Shown: piece by piece, positions 8,913-17,244 of the stretch
How positions within the stretch are numbered: the first letter of the stretch is position 1
Layout of the letters: the number at the start of each line of letters is the position of its first letter
Source of the DNA: Candidatus Binataceae bacterium
GTDB lineage: Bacteria; Desulfobacterota; Binatia; Binatales; Binataceae
DNA: 64,000 nt
NCBI GenBank assembly: GCA_035650475.1
Contig: DASRHP010000009.1
Coordinates: 764,498-828,497 of the forward strand
Direction: 5' to 3'
Program-made: the position numbers and the translations under genes
The notes under the pieces: model-generated
Told to the model about the DNA's origin: nothing
Database searches by the model: none
The model's input: the letters and a program-made list of their open reading frames with translations, nothing else

Positions 8913-9665
8913 TCATCGCGCCGCCGCCGCGTGCGGGGAGGATTTGCGCGCGCGCACGATCAAGTTGTCCTCGACCAGCACGCGCCGCTCGAGCATCCAG
9001 CGCATCAGCTCGCGGTTAAGCTCGCGCGCCTCGGCGCCGCGCTCGCGCGCGAGCAGACGGTAGCGCGTGTTGGCCGCGACCAGCGGATAGAGCAGCGCGT
9101 ACAGCGCCCAGCTAAGCGGCTTGACCTTGCCGTGGCCGAGGCGCTCGACGCCGAGGCCGTTGATCCGCAGCAGGTAGTAGAGCAGCGGAAACGCGATCGG
9201 ATAGTTGTGGTAGCGATGCGCCTCGGCAAGCGGCGTGTCGAGCGGCATCGCCCGCCGCTTGGCCTTGTGCATTCCGGAGAGCAAAAAGCCCAACCGCGAG
9301 TCGAGCCGCATGATGTTCGGCGTGGTCAGCACCAGCCGGCCGCCCGGGCGCAGCACGCGCGCGAGCTCGCAGATTGCCGCGCGATGGTTCTCCAGGTGCT
9401 CGATCACCTCGGTCAGCAGGACGAGGTCGAAGCTGGCGTCGGGGTAGGGCAGACCGCGCGTCAGATCGACGCCTTCGTCGATCGGGATGCCCTCGATCGG
9501 CGCGAGGCCGCGCTCGAAGCGCGTGCCGCGCACCTCGAAGCCGCGCCGCGCCAGCTCGGCCAGCACTTCGCCGTTGCGGCAACTCACGTCGAGCGCACGC
9601 GTCCCGCGCGCGGGCAGGTCGTCCAGCAGGCCGAGGACGCCGTCGATAATCTCGCGCGCGGGCAT
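8913..9665 (-). CDS. class I SAM-dependent methyltransferase
   Basis: A 250-residue protein with the Methyltransf_11/23 fold. Motif I reads ALDVSCRNGEVLAEL, where the usual D-x-G-x-G-x-G has Ser and Arg in place of two glycines. Motif II/III is FDLVLLTEVIEHL and post-I features include VLRPGGRLVLTTPNI. The C-terminal 100 residues contain two hydrophobic stretches (AFPLLYYLLRINGLGVE and PLSWALYALLYPLVA), suggesting membrane association. It lies between a glycosyltransferase and the ABC exporter on the same strand, so a role in envelope glycan or lipid modification is plausible but inferred. Its ATG overlaps the stop of a 20-codon frame (TGATG). Confidence 0.85.
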   Translation of the reverse strand: MPAREIIDGVLGLLDDLPARGTRALDVSCRNGEVLAELARRGFEVRGTRFERGLAPIEGIPIDEGVDLTRGLPYPDASFDLVLLTEVIEHLENHRAAICELARVLRPGGRLVLTTPNIMRLDSRLGFLLSGMHKAKRRAMPLDTPLAEAHRYHNYPIAFPLLYYLLRINGLGVERLGHGKVKPLSWALYALLYPLVAANTRYRLLARERGAEARELNRELMRWMLERRVLVEDNLIVRARKSSPHAAAAR

Positions 9666-9843
9666 CAGGCGGCCTTGCCGCGGAGCCGCGCGCCCGCCGC
9701 ACCGGCCCGGATGTGGAAGCGGTTCATCTCAGGCTGCGTACGTTAGCAGTTACGACGAGGTGGAAAACAGGCTGCAGCGGCAGTCGCAGCCGTTCGCTCG
9801 GATCGCATGGTCGCCGCTTGCGCGCCTTTCGGGCGGGACCGAT

Positions 9844-10620
9844 TCACAGCCGGCGCCGCGTGCGCAGCCGGCGCTCGTAGAGCTTGGCGTACTTCAGAAA
9901 GACGTAGAACGCCGCGCTCATCGCCGCGTATAGCCCGCGCCCGCCCTCGCGAAAGCCTCCGCGCAGGACGTAGAAGTTGAAGAAGCGCCAGGCCGGATTG
10001 GCGAACATTTTGACCGCCGTGAATGGCCCCGGCTCGCCCTCGCTCGCGGCCTGCGTGCTCAGGCGGTCGATGGTCGCGATATGGTCGGCGACGTCGCGAT
10101 AGCTGAAGTGCAGAATCGGCGAGTGGAGCGAAGCGACGCGGCCGTCGAGTCGCACGCTGGCGTGCGGCTCGCGTCCGCCGAAGCGCGCGCGCCGGCGTCG
10201 GAACAGCCGCAGATGGCGGTCCGGGTAAAGCCCGCGCGTGTAGTAGTGGCCGAGATGATAAAGGATACGACGGACGCGATAGCCGTCGGCCGGCGCGGCG
10301 GCGCCAAGCGCCGCCTTGATCTCGCGCCCGAGCTCCCAGGTCGCCTGCTCGTCAGCGTCGAGCGAGAAGACCCACTCGCCCGTCGCCTGCTCGAGCGCGA
10401 ACTGCTTCTGCGCGACGTAGCCCTCGAAGGGGCGTTGGAAAACGCGCGCGCCCAGCGCGCGCGCAATCTCGACCGTGCTGTCGGTCGAGAACGAATCGAC
10501 CACGATCAGCTCGTCGCAGAACGTCGCCGCGCTCTTGAGGCACTGCCCGATCAGTTCCTCCTCGTTGCGAGTGATGACGACGAGCGAGATCTTCGGCGCC
10601 GCCTGTGCCTGCTCAGCCAT
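9844..10620 (-). CDS. family 2 glycosyltransferase (WaaE/KdtX-like)
   Basis: A 258-residue GT2 glycosyltransferase of the LPS core type. It opens with ISLVVITRNEEELIGQCLKS, followed by CDELIVVDSFSTDSTVEIA and the DxD-like nucleotide-sugar site FSLDADEQ. The central block GYRVRRILYHLGHYYTRGLYPDRHLRLFRRR is typical of WaaE-like beta-glucosyltransferases. It should act at the cytoplasmic face of the inner membrane. The ATG at 10620 is chosen because the domain begins 10 residues later and the open frame upstream is Arg-rich. It overlaps the end of the exonuclease-like gene by 8 bases, so the two are translationally coupled. Confidence 0.9.
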   Translation of the reverse strand: MAEQAQAAPKISLVVITRNEEELIGQCLKSAATFCDELIVVDSFSTDSTVEIARALGARVFQRPFEGYVAQKQFALEQATGEWVFSLDADEQATWELGREIKAALGAAAPADGYRVRRILYHLGHYYTRGLYPDRHLRLFRRRRARFGGREPHASVRLDGRVASLHSPILHFSYRDVADHIATIDRLSTQAASEGEPGPFTAVKMFANPAWRFFNFYVLRGGFREGGRGLYAAMSAAFYVFLKYAKLYERRLRTRRRL

Positions 10621-11401
10621 CGCCGCTCGTTCCCGTCGTCTTGCCCAGCGCCGGCGCTTCGCTGCAGGCCGCCGGCGCCCTGAGTTCGTCGAGGAAGTGC
10701 GCCGAGACCTCACACGCGGCGCGATAGCCGGCCTCGTCGATCCGCCCGCGCATCAGCTCGACGCGCAGGAACAAAAAGTAGGTCTGGATTACGTCGCTGC
10801 GGCAGTAGCGATGAATCTCGTCGAGCCGGCCTGCGTCGTAAAGGTCCTGCACCTGGGTGCCGTCGATCCCAATCTTGCCCGGCAGCCCGATCATCTTGAG
10901 CAGCAGATCCATCCCGCCCCGCAGCGGCCCGGCCGCGCCGAAGTTGGTCAGGTAGTCGCAGAGATCGAGATGACGCTCGGTCGCGTAGCGCGAGCGCGCG
11001 TTGCCCGGGGCGTCGGCGAAATGGTTGGGCGCGGCGATACCGTAACGCAGCGCGGCGAGCTCGAGCACGGGCAGATCGAAACGCCGCCCGTTGAACGTCA
11101 CCAGGCATCCGCCGAAGCGCTCGGCGCGCGCCCAGAACTCGCGCACCAGCGCCTCCTCGGAGTATCCGTCCAGTGCGAGGCTCTGCACCGAGCGCAGGAC
11201 GTGATCCGCGCCGACGTCGCCGATCGCAATCGAGATCGGCAGATGCAGGGTGAGCGGAAAAAAGTCGCTGCCGCGCCGCGCGCGCAGCTGTTCGCGCATG
11301 TGCTGATAGGCTTCCTCGTCGCTCAGCCCCTCGCCCGCGCACAGCGCCCGGTTGAGCAGCCGCTTGTCCACGCGGGTCTCGATGTCAAATACGGCGAACA
11401 T
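10613..11401 (-). CDS. predicted 3'-5' exonuclease, PolB-exonuclease-like (PF10108)
   Basis: A 262-residue RNase H-fold protein of the family related to the proofreading domain of family B DNA polymerases. Visible DEDD-type residues are the N-terminal FDIET (Asp 6, Glu 8), the Asp in TFNGRRFDLPVLE, and the Asp in YCRSDVIQTYFLFLR near the C-terminus; LDLCDYLTNFG lies between. It would act on DNA or RNA in the cytoplasm, but the physiological substrate is not known for the family. It overlaps the glycosyltransferase start and lies 84 bases after the mrp gene on the same strand. Confidence 0.85.
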   Translation of the reverse strand: MFAVFDIETRVDKRLLNRALCAGEGLSDEEAYQHMREQLRARRGSDFFPLTLHLPISIAIGDVGADHVLRSVQSLALDGYSEEALVREFWARAERFGGCLVTFNGRRFDLPVLELAALRYGIAAPNHFADAPGNARSRYATERHLDLCDYLTNFGAAGPLRGGMDLLLKMIGLPGKIGIDGTQVQDLYDAGRLDEIHRYCRSDVIQTYFLFLRVELMRGRIDEAGYRAACEVSAHFLDELRAPAACSEAPALGKTTGTSGDG

Positions 11402-11485
11402 CGCTTGCGCCTCTTCGGCCGCGTTCGGTTGCGAGGGAAACCGAGGATGGGGGTTCTGATTGCCAGGCTAATCGGTCTTGCCCGT

Positions 11486-12535
11486 TCAATTCGTCTTCTG
11501 CTCCAGCTCCGCGATGATCTCGCGCGCGATCGAGTCGAAGACGGCGCTCACCGGATGGTCCGGACGCACGGCGACCAGCGGACGCGCGTAGTCGCCGCCT
11601 TCGCGCAGCTCGCGCACGAGCGGAAGCTCGCCCAAAAACGGCACCCCGAGCTCGCGCGCCAGCCGCGCGCCGCCGCCGTGGGCGAAGATCTCGTGGCGCG
11701 CCCCGCACTTGCCGCACAGGTGATAGCTCATGTTTTCGATCACGCCCAGCACCGGCACGTCCACCTGCTGGAACATCGCGACTCCGCGCCGCACGTCGAG
11801 CAGCGCGATGTCCTGCGGCGTGGTGACGACGATCCCGCCCGCGAGCGCGACGCGCTGCGTGATGGTGAGCTGGGCGTCGCCGGTCCCCGGCGGCAGGTCG
11901 AGCACCAGGCAGTCGAGCTCGCCCCACTCCACGTTGAACAGGAACTCGCTCTCCAGCTTGGTGATCATCGGGCCGCGCCAGATGACCGCGGCCTCGTCCT
12001 CCACGAACAGCGCCATCGAGATGTAACGGATGCCGTAGCGTTCGAGCGGCACGATGCGCCGCTCGGGAGTGAGCCGAACCTGGCGCTCCGCCCCGACCAT
12101 CATCGCCACGCTCGGCCCGTACACGTCGGCGTCCATCAGTCCAACGCGCCATCCCGCCGCCGCCATCGCCAGCGCCAGGTTGACCGCGACCGTCGATTTG
12201 CCGACGCCGCCCTTGCCGCTCGCCACCGCGACGACGTGGCGCACGCCAGGCACGAGCCGGCGGCTCGACCCCGGGGCCATCCGCGGCGTTGCTGGCGCCT
12301 GCTCCATCCGGACCTCAACCGCAGGCACTCCGGGAATGGCGGCAACCGTACGGCGGACGTCTTCGACGATTTGCGCGGCGACCTCGGGCTTGGTGCTGGG
12401 CGCGCTGAGCGACACGGTCACGCCCTTGTGCGCGATCTCGATATCCTTGACCATGCCGAAGGAGACGATATCGCGGGTGAAGCCGGGGTATTTGACCCTC
12501 TTGAGTTGGACCAGAATTTCGTTGGGCGTGGGCAT
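11486..12535 (-). CDS. mrp: Mrp/ApbC/NBP35-type iron-sulfur carrier ATPase
   Basis: A 349-residue P-loop ATPase for assembly or transfer of Fe-S clusters. Residues 1-85 are the MIP18/DUF59 domain (EILVQLKRVKYPGFTRDIV). The deviant Walker A is ASGKGGVGKSTVAVNLALA, followed by LMDADVYGPS and LDLPPGTGDAQLT. The C-terminal Cys pair CGKC within ENMSYHLCGKCGARHEIF would bind the bridging cluster in the dimer. Length and order of motifs match full-length bacterial Mrp. It is divergent from the DUF4838 gene, with about 100 bases between the two starts. Confidence 0.95.
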   Translation of the reverse strand: MPTPNEILVQLKRVKYPGFTRDIVSFGMVKDIEIAHKGVTVSLSAPSTKPEVAAQIVEDVRRTVAAIPGVPAVEVRMEQAPATPRMAPGSSRRLVPGVRHVVAVASGKGGVGKSTVAVNLALAMAAAGWRVGLMDADVYGPSVAMMVGAERQVRLTPERRIVPLERYGIRYISMALFVEDEAAVIWRGPMITKLESEFLFNVEWGELDCLVLDLPPGTGDAQLTITQRVALAGGIVVTTPQDIALLDVRRGVAMFQQVDVPVLGVIENMSYHLCGKCGARHEIFAHGGGARLARELGVPFLGELPLVRELREGGDYARPLVAVRPDHPVSAVFDSIAREIIAELEQKTN

Positions 12536-12639
12536 CGACGAGCCGCTGCTGAGTAAGCGTGAATTGGGCGCGCCGCCGCGCGGCGCGAACCGATGTTATC
12601 ATTCCGGCGGGAGGGGAAAAACGCGGGCGGAGAGCGCCC

Positions 12640-14583
12640 ATGGGGAGCAGGATGGCCACGTGGGCCGATAGTGCGCGCGAGGGCGCGCGGGTGTGCCACG
12701 CGCACGGCGGCGACCCGCTCGTGCGCCGTGCAGCGTGCGCGCTGGCGGCGGGGCTGTCTGCAATGTTGGGTCGGAGCGTTGGGGTCGAGGCCGCGCGCGG
12801 CCTCGACCCCAACGCCCTGCTGCTGGCGCCGGAGCGCGCGGCGCGCTCCGGCGCCGGGGCAGGCCAGGGCGGCGGCGCCCCGCCGGCGCCGGCGGCGGGC
12901 GCCGCCGCCCTGGCTGGGGAGTCGTCGCTGGGGAGCGCGGCGCCCGGCGCCGCGCTCCCCAGCGACGGCTTTGCGCTGACGCGCCGCGGCGGCGCGCTGA
13001 TGCTCAGCGCCGCCTCCGCGCGCGGCGCGCTTCACGCCGCCTGGGATCTGCTCGAGCGCCTCGGCGCGCGCTTCGCGCTCGGCCAGGCGCCCGAGTTTCC
13101 GCGAAGCGACGCGGCGCGCCTCGAGGCGGTTGAGCCATACAGCGTTGCGCCGGCGTTCGCGCGCCGCGCCTTCGCCTCCGACATCATGACCTGGCACTAC
13201 GGCGACGCGGCGCGTTTGCAGACGCATCTCGAACACGACCGCGAGTTCGTCGCGTGGATGGCGTGGCGCGGGCTCAACGCGTTTTTCTACATCCGGCACG
13301 CGCAGGACACGCGGTTGGTGATCCATGAAGCCGCCCCGATCCTCGCCGAAGGCGGAATCGCGGTCGAGTGCGGCGGCCACGTTCTGCCGCTGTTGATGCC
13401 TCGCGAGCGGTTGGAGACCTCGCCCAAGTATTTTCCGATCGACGAGCACGGGCGGCGTAACCCGCGAGGCAATCTGTGCGCGTCAAACCCCGCGGCGCTT
13501 GAGCTCGTGGCTAAGCGCGCGCTCGGCTACCTGCGCGAGCATCCCGAGATGGCAGCGCTACACGTATGGGGTGCGGACGTTCATCGCGGAGCATGGTGCC
13601 GATGCACGGGGTGCGCCGCGCTCTCGCCGCAGCTTCAGTACATGAAGGTCGCCAACGAAATCGCGGAGGCGTTCGGGCGCGAATTGGGCGCCGCCGCGCC
13701 GCCCGTTACCTATCTCGCCTACCACGACACGCTGGAGCCCGATCCGGTGCTGCGCCCGCAGGCCAATGTTTGGTTCGAATGGGCGCCGCGCGAGCGATGC
13801 TACGCGCACGCGATCGACGATCCCGGCTGCGACGTCAATCCGCGCTACTTCGATTCGCTGCGGCGCTACGTCGATCTGTTCGACGGGCGCGGCCAAATCT
13901 TCGAATACTACGCCGACGCGATCCTGTTCGGCGGCGTGGGCTTTGCGACCCCGTCGGTCATCGTGCGCGATCTGCGCGCGTACCATCGGATGGGCCTGCG
14001 GAGCGTTTCGTGCTTGACCTTCGGCGCATTCAGCGCGCTCGCCTACCCCGTCAATCTCGAGACGTTCGCGCGCGCGGCGCGCTCGCTCGATCTCGACGGC
14101 GACGCGATGGCGGAGCGGACAGCCGGGCTGCGTCACCCGCGATGCGCTGGCGCGATGGGCCAAGCGTATCGTGCGGTGGCGCGCGCTTCGGCGATGGCGC
14201 TCCGGCACGGCGAAGTTCTGCGTCCGCCGGCTGACGCCGCCGGAGCGCCGGCGCGCCGTGCCCGCCTGCTTGGGGCGGCCGCCGCGATGCGCGAGGCGGT
14301 CGCCGCGGCTGAGACGGCGATGCGGCCGGAGGTTGGCGCGGAGCGCGATTTATGGAAATACAGCGCTGAGGCCCTCGAGGGCGCGGCCCTGTGGCTCGAG
14401 GCGCGGACGTTCGGCGCGCCGGAGCGCCGTGCCGCCGGCGAGCGCGCGATCGCGAAGATTGACGGCGCGATTCGCCACCTCCGCGACATCGATCCGCGCC
14501 TGAGAGGAAGCTGGGGCGTGTACGACCTCGAACGGATCCGCGAGATTTGGCTCGGCACGCTGCGCCGGCGGCTCGAAGCATAA
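12640..14583 (+). CDS. DUF4838-like protein (alpha-glucuronidase-related fold)
   Basis: About 647 residues. The N-terminal third resembles the small alpha/beta domain seen before glycoside hydrolases (DGFALTRRGGALMLSAASARGALHAAWDLLERLGARF). The middle has the DUF4838 hallmark H-V-W-G-A-D ... W-C-R-C-T-G-C-A-A-L-S-P-Q-L-Q-Y, then WFEWAPRERCYAHAI and QIFEYYADAILFGG, which would form a catalytic-type barrel. A helical C-terminal region follows. No signal peptide is visible, so it seems cytoplasmic. The ATG at 12640 has GGAG 7 bases upstream; the ATG at 12652 is an alternative. Codons 46-109 are built from four consecutive palindromes that encode Ala/Gly/Pro-rich sequence. Substrate unknown. Confidence 0.75.
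   Translation: MGSRMATWADSAREGARVCHAHGGDPLVRRAACALAAGLSAMLGRSVGVEAARGLDPNALLLAPERAARSGAGAGQGGGAPPAPAAGAAALAGESSLGSAAPGAALPSDGFALTRRGGALMLSAASARGALHAAWDLLERLGARFALGQAPEFPRSDAARLEAVEPYSVAPAFARRAFASDIMTWHYGDAARLQTHLEHDREFVAWMAWRGLNAFFYIRHAQDTRLVIHEAAPILAEGGIAVECGGHVLPLLMPRERLETSPKYFPIDEHGRRNPRGNLCASNPAALELVAKRALGYLREHPEMAALHVWGADVHRGAWCRCTGCAALSPQLQYMKVANEIAEAFGRELGAAAPPVTYLAYHDTLEPDPVLRPQANVWFEWAPRERCYAHAIDDPGCDVNPRYFDSLRRYVDLFDGRGQIFEYYADAILFGGVGFATPSVIVRDLRAYHRMGLRSVSCLTFGAFSALAYPVNLETFARAARSLDLDGDAMAERTAGLRHPRCAGAMGQAYRAVARASAMALRHGEVLRPPADAAGAPARRARLLGAAAAMREAVAAAETAMRPEVGAERDLWKYSAEALEGAALWLEARTFGAPERRAAGERAIAKIDGAIRHLRDIDPRLRGSWGVYDLERIREIWLGTLRRRLEA
12776..12967. repeat. four consecutive inverted repeats inside a coding sequence
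   Basis: Four separate palindromes follow one another with 7-9 bases between them. (1) 12776-12815, a perfect 40-base palindrome with no loop. (2) 12825-12839 pairs with 12841-12855, 15-bp arms and one loop base. (3) 12863-12880 pairs with 12897-12914, 18-bp arms and a 16-base GC-rich loop. (4) 12923-12944 pairs with 12946-12967, 22-bp arms and one loop base. All arms are perfect. They lie 136-328 bases after the start codon of the DUF4838-like gene and stay in frame. Confidence 0.95.
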
Positions 14584-14628
14584 TCCTGTCGCGGCGGCGG
14601 CCGGACATCCACCGGAGGCGAGCGCAAA

Positions 14629-15795
14629 ATGGAGAACGGCGAGCGCGGGTTTGAACTGTCAGAGGAGCTGAAGACGCTGCGCCAACAGGTGCGGCGCATC
14701 ATCCGCGACGAGATCATCCCGATCGAGAATCGGCTCGATCCCGACGCGGCCGAAATTCCCGAGCACGACTACTGGGCGATCGCGCGCAAGACCCAGGCCG
14801 CCGGCCTGTGGTGCATGGGCGTGGCGCAGAAGTACGGGGGCGCCGGGCTCGGCACCTTCGCGATGTGTGTGCTGTACGAGGAGATGGCGCAGCATCGCAT
14901 GGGTCTGTACAACCCGGGCGCGGGCGTCTTCGGCCGCACCCCGCCACCGGTCATTTGGGCCGGCACCGAGGAGCAGATCCAGACCTACGCGGTCCCGGCG
15001 ATCAAGAACGCCTGGTACACCTTCTTCGGCATCACCGAGCCGGCCGGCGGCTCCGACCCGGCTGGCGCGATCCAGTGCCGCGCCGCGCGCGACGGCGACA
15101 GCTACGTGCTCAACGGCACCAAGATCTTTACCTCGCACGCGCACGAGGCCGAATGGGGCGTGGTCTTCACGCGTACCGATCCCACCGCCGGCCGCGCCGG
15201 CATCACCGCGTTCATTATCAAAAAGAACACGCCCGGGTTCACGCCGCGCCCGTTCAAGGTCCTGCGTACGGCGGCGCTGCCGTGCGAGGTCCAGTTCGAG
15301 GATTGCCGCGTGCCGCTCGCGCAGCGGCTCGGCCCCGAGGGCGGCGGGCTCTCGCTCTGCCTCGACCTGCTCACGCGCCTGCGCTTTCCGTACTCGGCCT
15401 GCAACATCGGCGTCGGCGTCGCCGCACTGGAGATGGCGGTCAAGCATGCCAAGCAGCGCAAAACGTTCGGCGAGCTGCTGGCACGCCGCCAGGCGATCCA
15501 GTGGATGCTCGCCGACTCGGAGGTCGAGCTGCGCGCGGCGCGCTGGCTGACGTGGGACGGCGCGTGGAAAGCCGACCGCGGCGAGGACGCGCGGATGGAG
15601 GCGTCGATCGCCAAGCTCTACTCGAGCGAGGTGCTCGGCCGCGTGGTCGATCGCGCCGTGCAGATCCACGGCGGCTACGGCGTGAGCAAGGAGTTTCCGC
15701 TCGAGCGATGGTACCGCGAGGCGCGCATCCGCCGCATCGGCGAGGGCCCCTCCGAAGTCCATCGGATGGTGATCGCGCGCAACCTTTTGCGTTGA
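14629..15795 (+). CDS. acyl-CoA dehydrogenase
   Basis: A 388-residue FAD flavoprotein that introduces an alpha,beta double bond into an acyl-CoA. The N-terminal helical domain is followed by the signature FFGITEPAGGSDPAGAIQCRA and a mid beta domain (GDSYVLNGTKIFTSHAHEAEW). The C-terminal helical domain contains RKTFGELLARRQAIQWMLAD, QIHGGYGVSKEFPLERWYRE and RRIGEGPSEVHRMVIARNLL, where the Glu of GEG is the likely catalytic base. GGAGG lies 11 bases before the ATG. The CaiB-type CoA-transferase follows after 29 bases, so the pair probably activates and oxidises one organic acid. The chain-length class cannot be read. Confidence 0.93.
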   Translation: MENGERGFELSEELKTLRQQVRRIIRDEIIPIENRLDPDAAEIPEHDYWAIARKTQAAGLWCMGVAQKYGGAGLGTFAMCVLYEEMAQHRMGLYNPGAGVFGRTPPPVIWAGTEEQIQTYAVPAIKNAWYTFFGITEPAGGSDPAGAIQCRAARDGDSYVLNGTKIFTSHAHEAEWGVVFTRTDPTAGRAGITAFIIKKNTPGFTPRPFKVLRTAALPCEVQFEDCRVPLAQRLGPEGGGLSLCLDLLTRLRFPYSACNIGVGVAALEMAVKHAKQRKTFGELLARRQAIQWMLADSEVELRAARWLTWDGAWKADRGEDARMEASIAKLYSSEVLGRVVDRAVQIHGGYGVSKEFPLERWYREARIRRIGEGPSEVHRMVIARNLLR

Positions 15796-15824
15796 GCGCG
15801 GCTTGGGACGAGGGAGAGCGCCGG

Positions 15825-17012
15825 ATGGGACTGCCGCTTGCGGGAATTCACGTCATCGACTTCGGCCAGATCTTTGCCGCGCCCTACTGCACCTTGCAGC
15901 TTGCCCTGATGGGCGCGGAGGTTGTCAAGATCGAACCGCCCGGCGCGGGCGAGAACCTGCGCCGGCCCGACTCCTCGCCCGGCGGCGTCAACTACTCCTT
16001 CCTGATGCTCAACGCCAACAAGCGTTCGGTCACGCTCAACCTCAAGCATCCGCGCGGGCGCGAGATCGCGCTGCGGCTCGTCGCGCGCGCCGACGTGCTG
16101 GTCGAGAACTACACGAGCGGCGTGATGGAGTCCTTCGGCCTCGGCTACGACGATCTGCGCAATCGCTTCCCGCGCCTGGTCTACGCGAGCGCCAAGGGCT
16201 ACGGCAGCGACGGCCCGTGGGCGAAGCTGGGCGCGATGGACAGCACGGTGCAGGCGAGCTCGGGCTTCATGAACGTGACCGGCTACCCCGACCGCAGCGG
16301 CGTCAAGACGCCCGCAACCTTCATCGACATGGGCACCGGCAGCCACCTCGCAAGCGGCATCCTCGCCGCGCTCTACCATCGCGAGCGCAGCGGGCGCGGG
16401 CAGAAGGTCGAGGTCGCGATGCTCGACGTGTGCGTCCCGGCGCTGACCGGGCTAATCGCCGACCATTTGCAGGGACGTGCGCTCGAGCGCCTGGGCAATC
16501 GCCATCGCAACGCCTGCCCCTCCGACGTCTATCCCGCGGCCGACGGCGAGGTACTGATCTTCTGCCTCAACGAGACGCACTGGCGCACGATCGCGCGGCT
16601 GATGGGGCGTGCGGAACTGATCGACGCGCCGCGCTTCAAGGACCATGCGACGCGGCTCGCCAACGTCGGCGAGGTCGACACGTTGGTCACCCAGTGGACA
16701 CGCACGCATCGGCGCGACGAGCTCATCGCGACGCTCATCGAGCAGGGCGTTCCCTGCGCGCCGGTGCGCTCGATCCCAGAGGTCGTCGCCGACCCGGAGC
16801 TCGCGCGGCGCGGGATGCTGATGGAGAGCGAATTTCCCACCCGCGGCGCGATCAAGGTCGCGGGCTCGCCGGTCAAGCTCTCCGATGCCACGCCGCCCGC
16901 GCGTCCGACGCGCCGCCCGCCGGTGCTCGGCGAGCACACCGCCGAGGTCCTGGCGGCGATCGGAATCGGGGCCGAGGAGCTCGAGCGGCTGCGCGCCGAC
17001 GGCGTGGTCTGA
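15825..17012 (+). CDS. CaiB/BaiF (class III) CoA-transferase
   Basis: A 395-residue member of the formyl-CoA/carnitine CoA-transferase family, which moves CoA between acyl groups through an aspartyl intermediate. It begins GIHVIDFGQIFAAPYCTLQLALMGAEVVKIEPP; the expected nucleophile is the Asp of TFIDMGTGSHLASG, and GRGQKVEVAMLD and the PVRSIPEVVADPELARRGM block complete the family pattern. AGGGAGAG lies about 9 bases before the ATG at 15825. The frame is open upstream but that part only shadows the preceding dehydrogenase gene. The pairing with the dehydrogenase suggests catabolism of an acyl-CoA with the transferase as activating step. Confidence 0.93.
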   Translation: MGLPLAGIHVIDFGQIFAAPYCTLQLALMGAEVVKIEPPGAGENLRRPDSSPGGVNYSFLMLNANKRSVTLNLKHPRGREIALRLVARADVLVENYTSGVMESFGLGYDDLRNRFPRLVYASAKGYGSDGPWAKLGAMDSTVQASSGFMNVTGYPDRSGVKTPATFIDMGTGSHLASGILAALYHRERSGRGQKVEVAMLDVCVPALTGLIADHLQGRALERLGNRHRNACPSDVYPAADGEVLIFCLNETHWRTIARLMGRAELIDAPRFKDHATRLANVGEVDTLVTQWTRTHRRDELIATLIEQGVPCAPVRSIPEVVADPELARRGMLMESEFPTRGAIKVAGSPVKLSDATPPARPTRRPPVLGEHTAEVLAAIGIGAEELERLRADGVV

Positions 17013-17027
17013 GCCGGCGCGCGGCAA

Positions 17028-17043
17028 TGTTTCACGTGAATCC
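17028..17043. promoter_or_regulatory. parS-like 16-mer (TGTTTCACGTGAATCC)
   Basis: The sequence matches the widely conserved ParB-binding palindrome TGTTTCACGTGAAACA at 14 of 16 positions, with the core TTTCACGTGAA intact and two mismatches in the right arm. It lies 16 bases after the CoA-transferase stop and about 200 bases before the large ATPase gene. No parA or parB gene is present in the window. A single site with two mismatches can be chance, so this is a candidate only. Confidence 0.4.
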
Positions 17044-17244
17044 ACATGTTTCGCATCATTCTCCACAGGAGTTTTCGGAACGGTTATTGACGCGCCGACG
17101 AAAATCGCGCGCCGATGATTGTGCGGTCAAAACGATCGGCGCGGCGAGCGGCGGCGCGTGAGTTTTCACCGCTATTAAACCGACAGCGGGAAAACCCGTC
17201 AGCCTTTCGTAGCGCGGCCGGCCCGCGTGCGCTAAGAGGGCTTT

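Noticed and set aside
9665..9727. A 20-codon frame ending TGATG on the methyltransferase start
   Set aside because: Could be a leader peptide, but it has no ribosome site that I can defend and is short enough to be chance.
17041..17060. Second parS half-site (ACATGTTTCGCATC) next to the first
   Set aside because: Only the GTTTC half is similar; too few matching positions to count as a second site.
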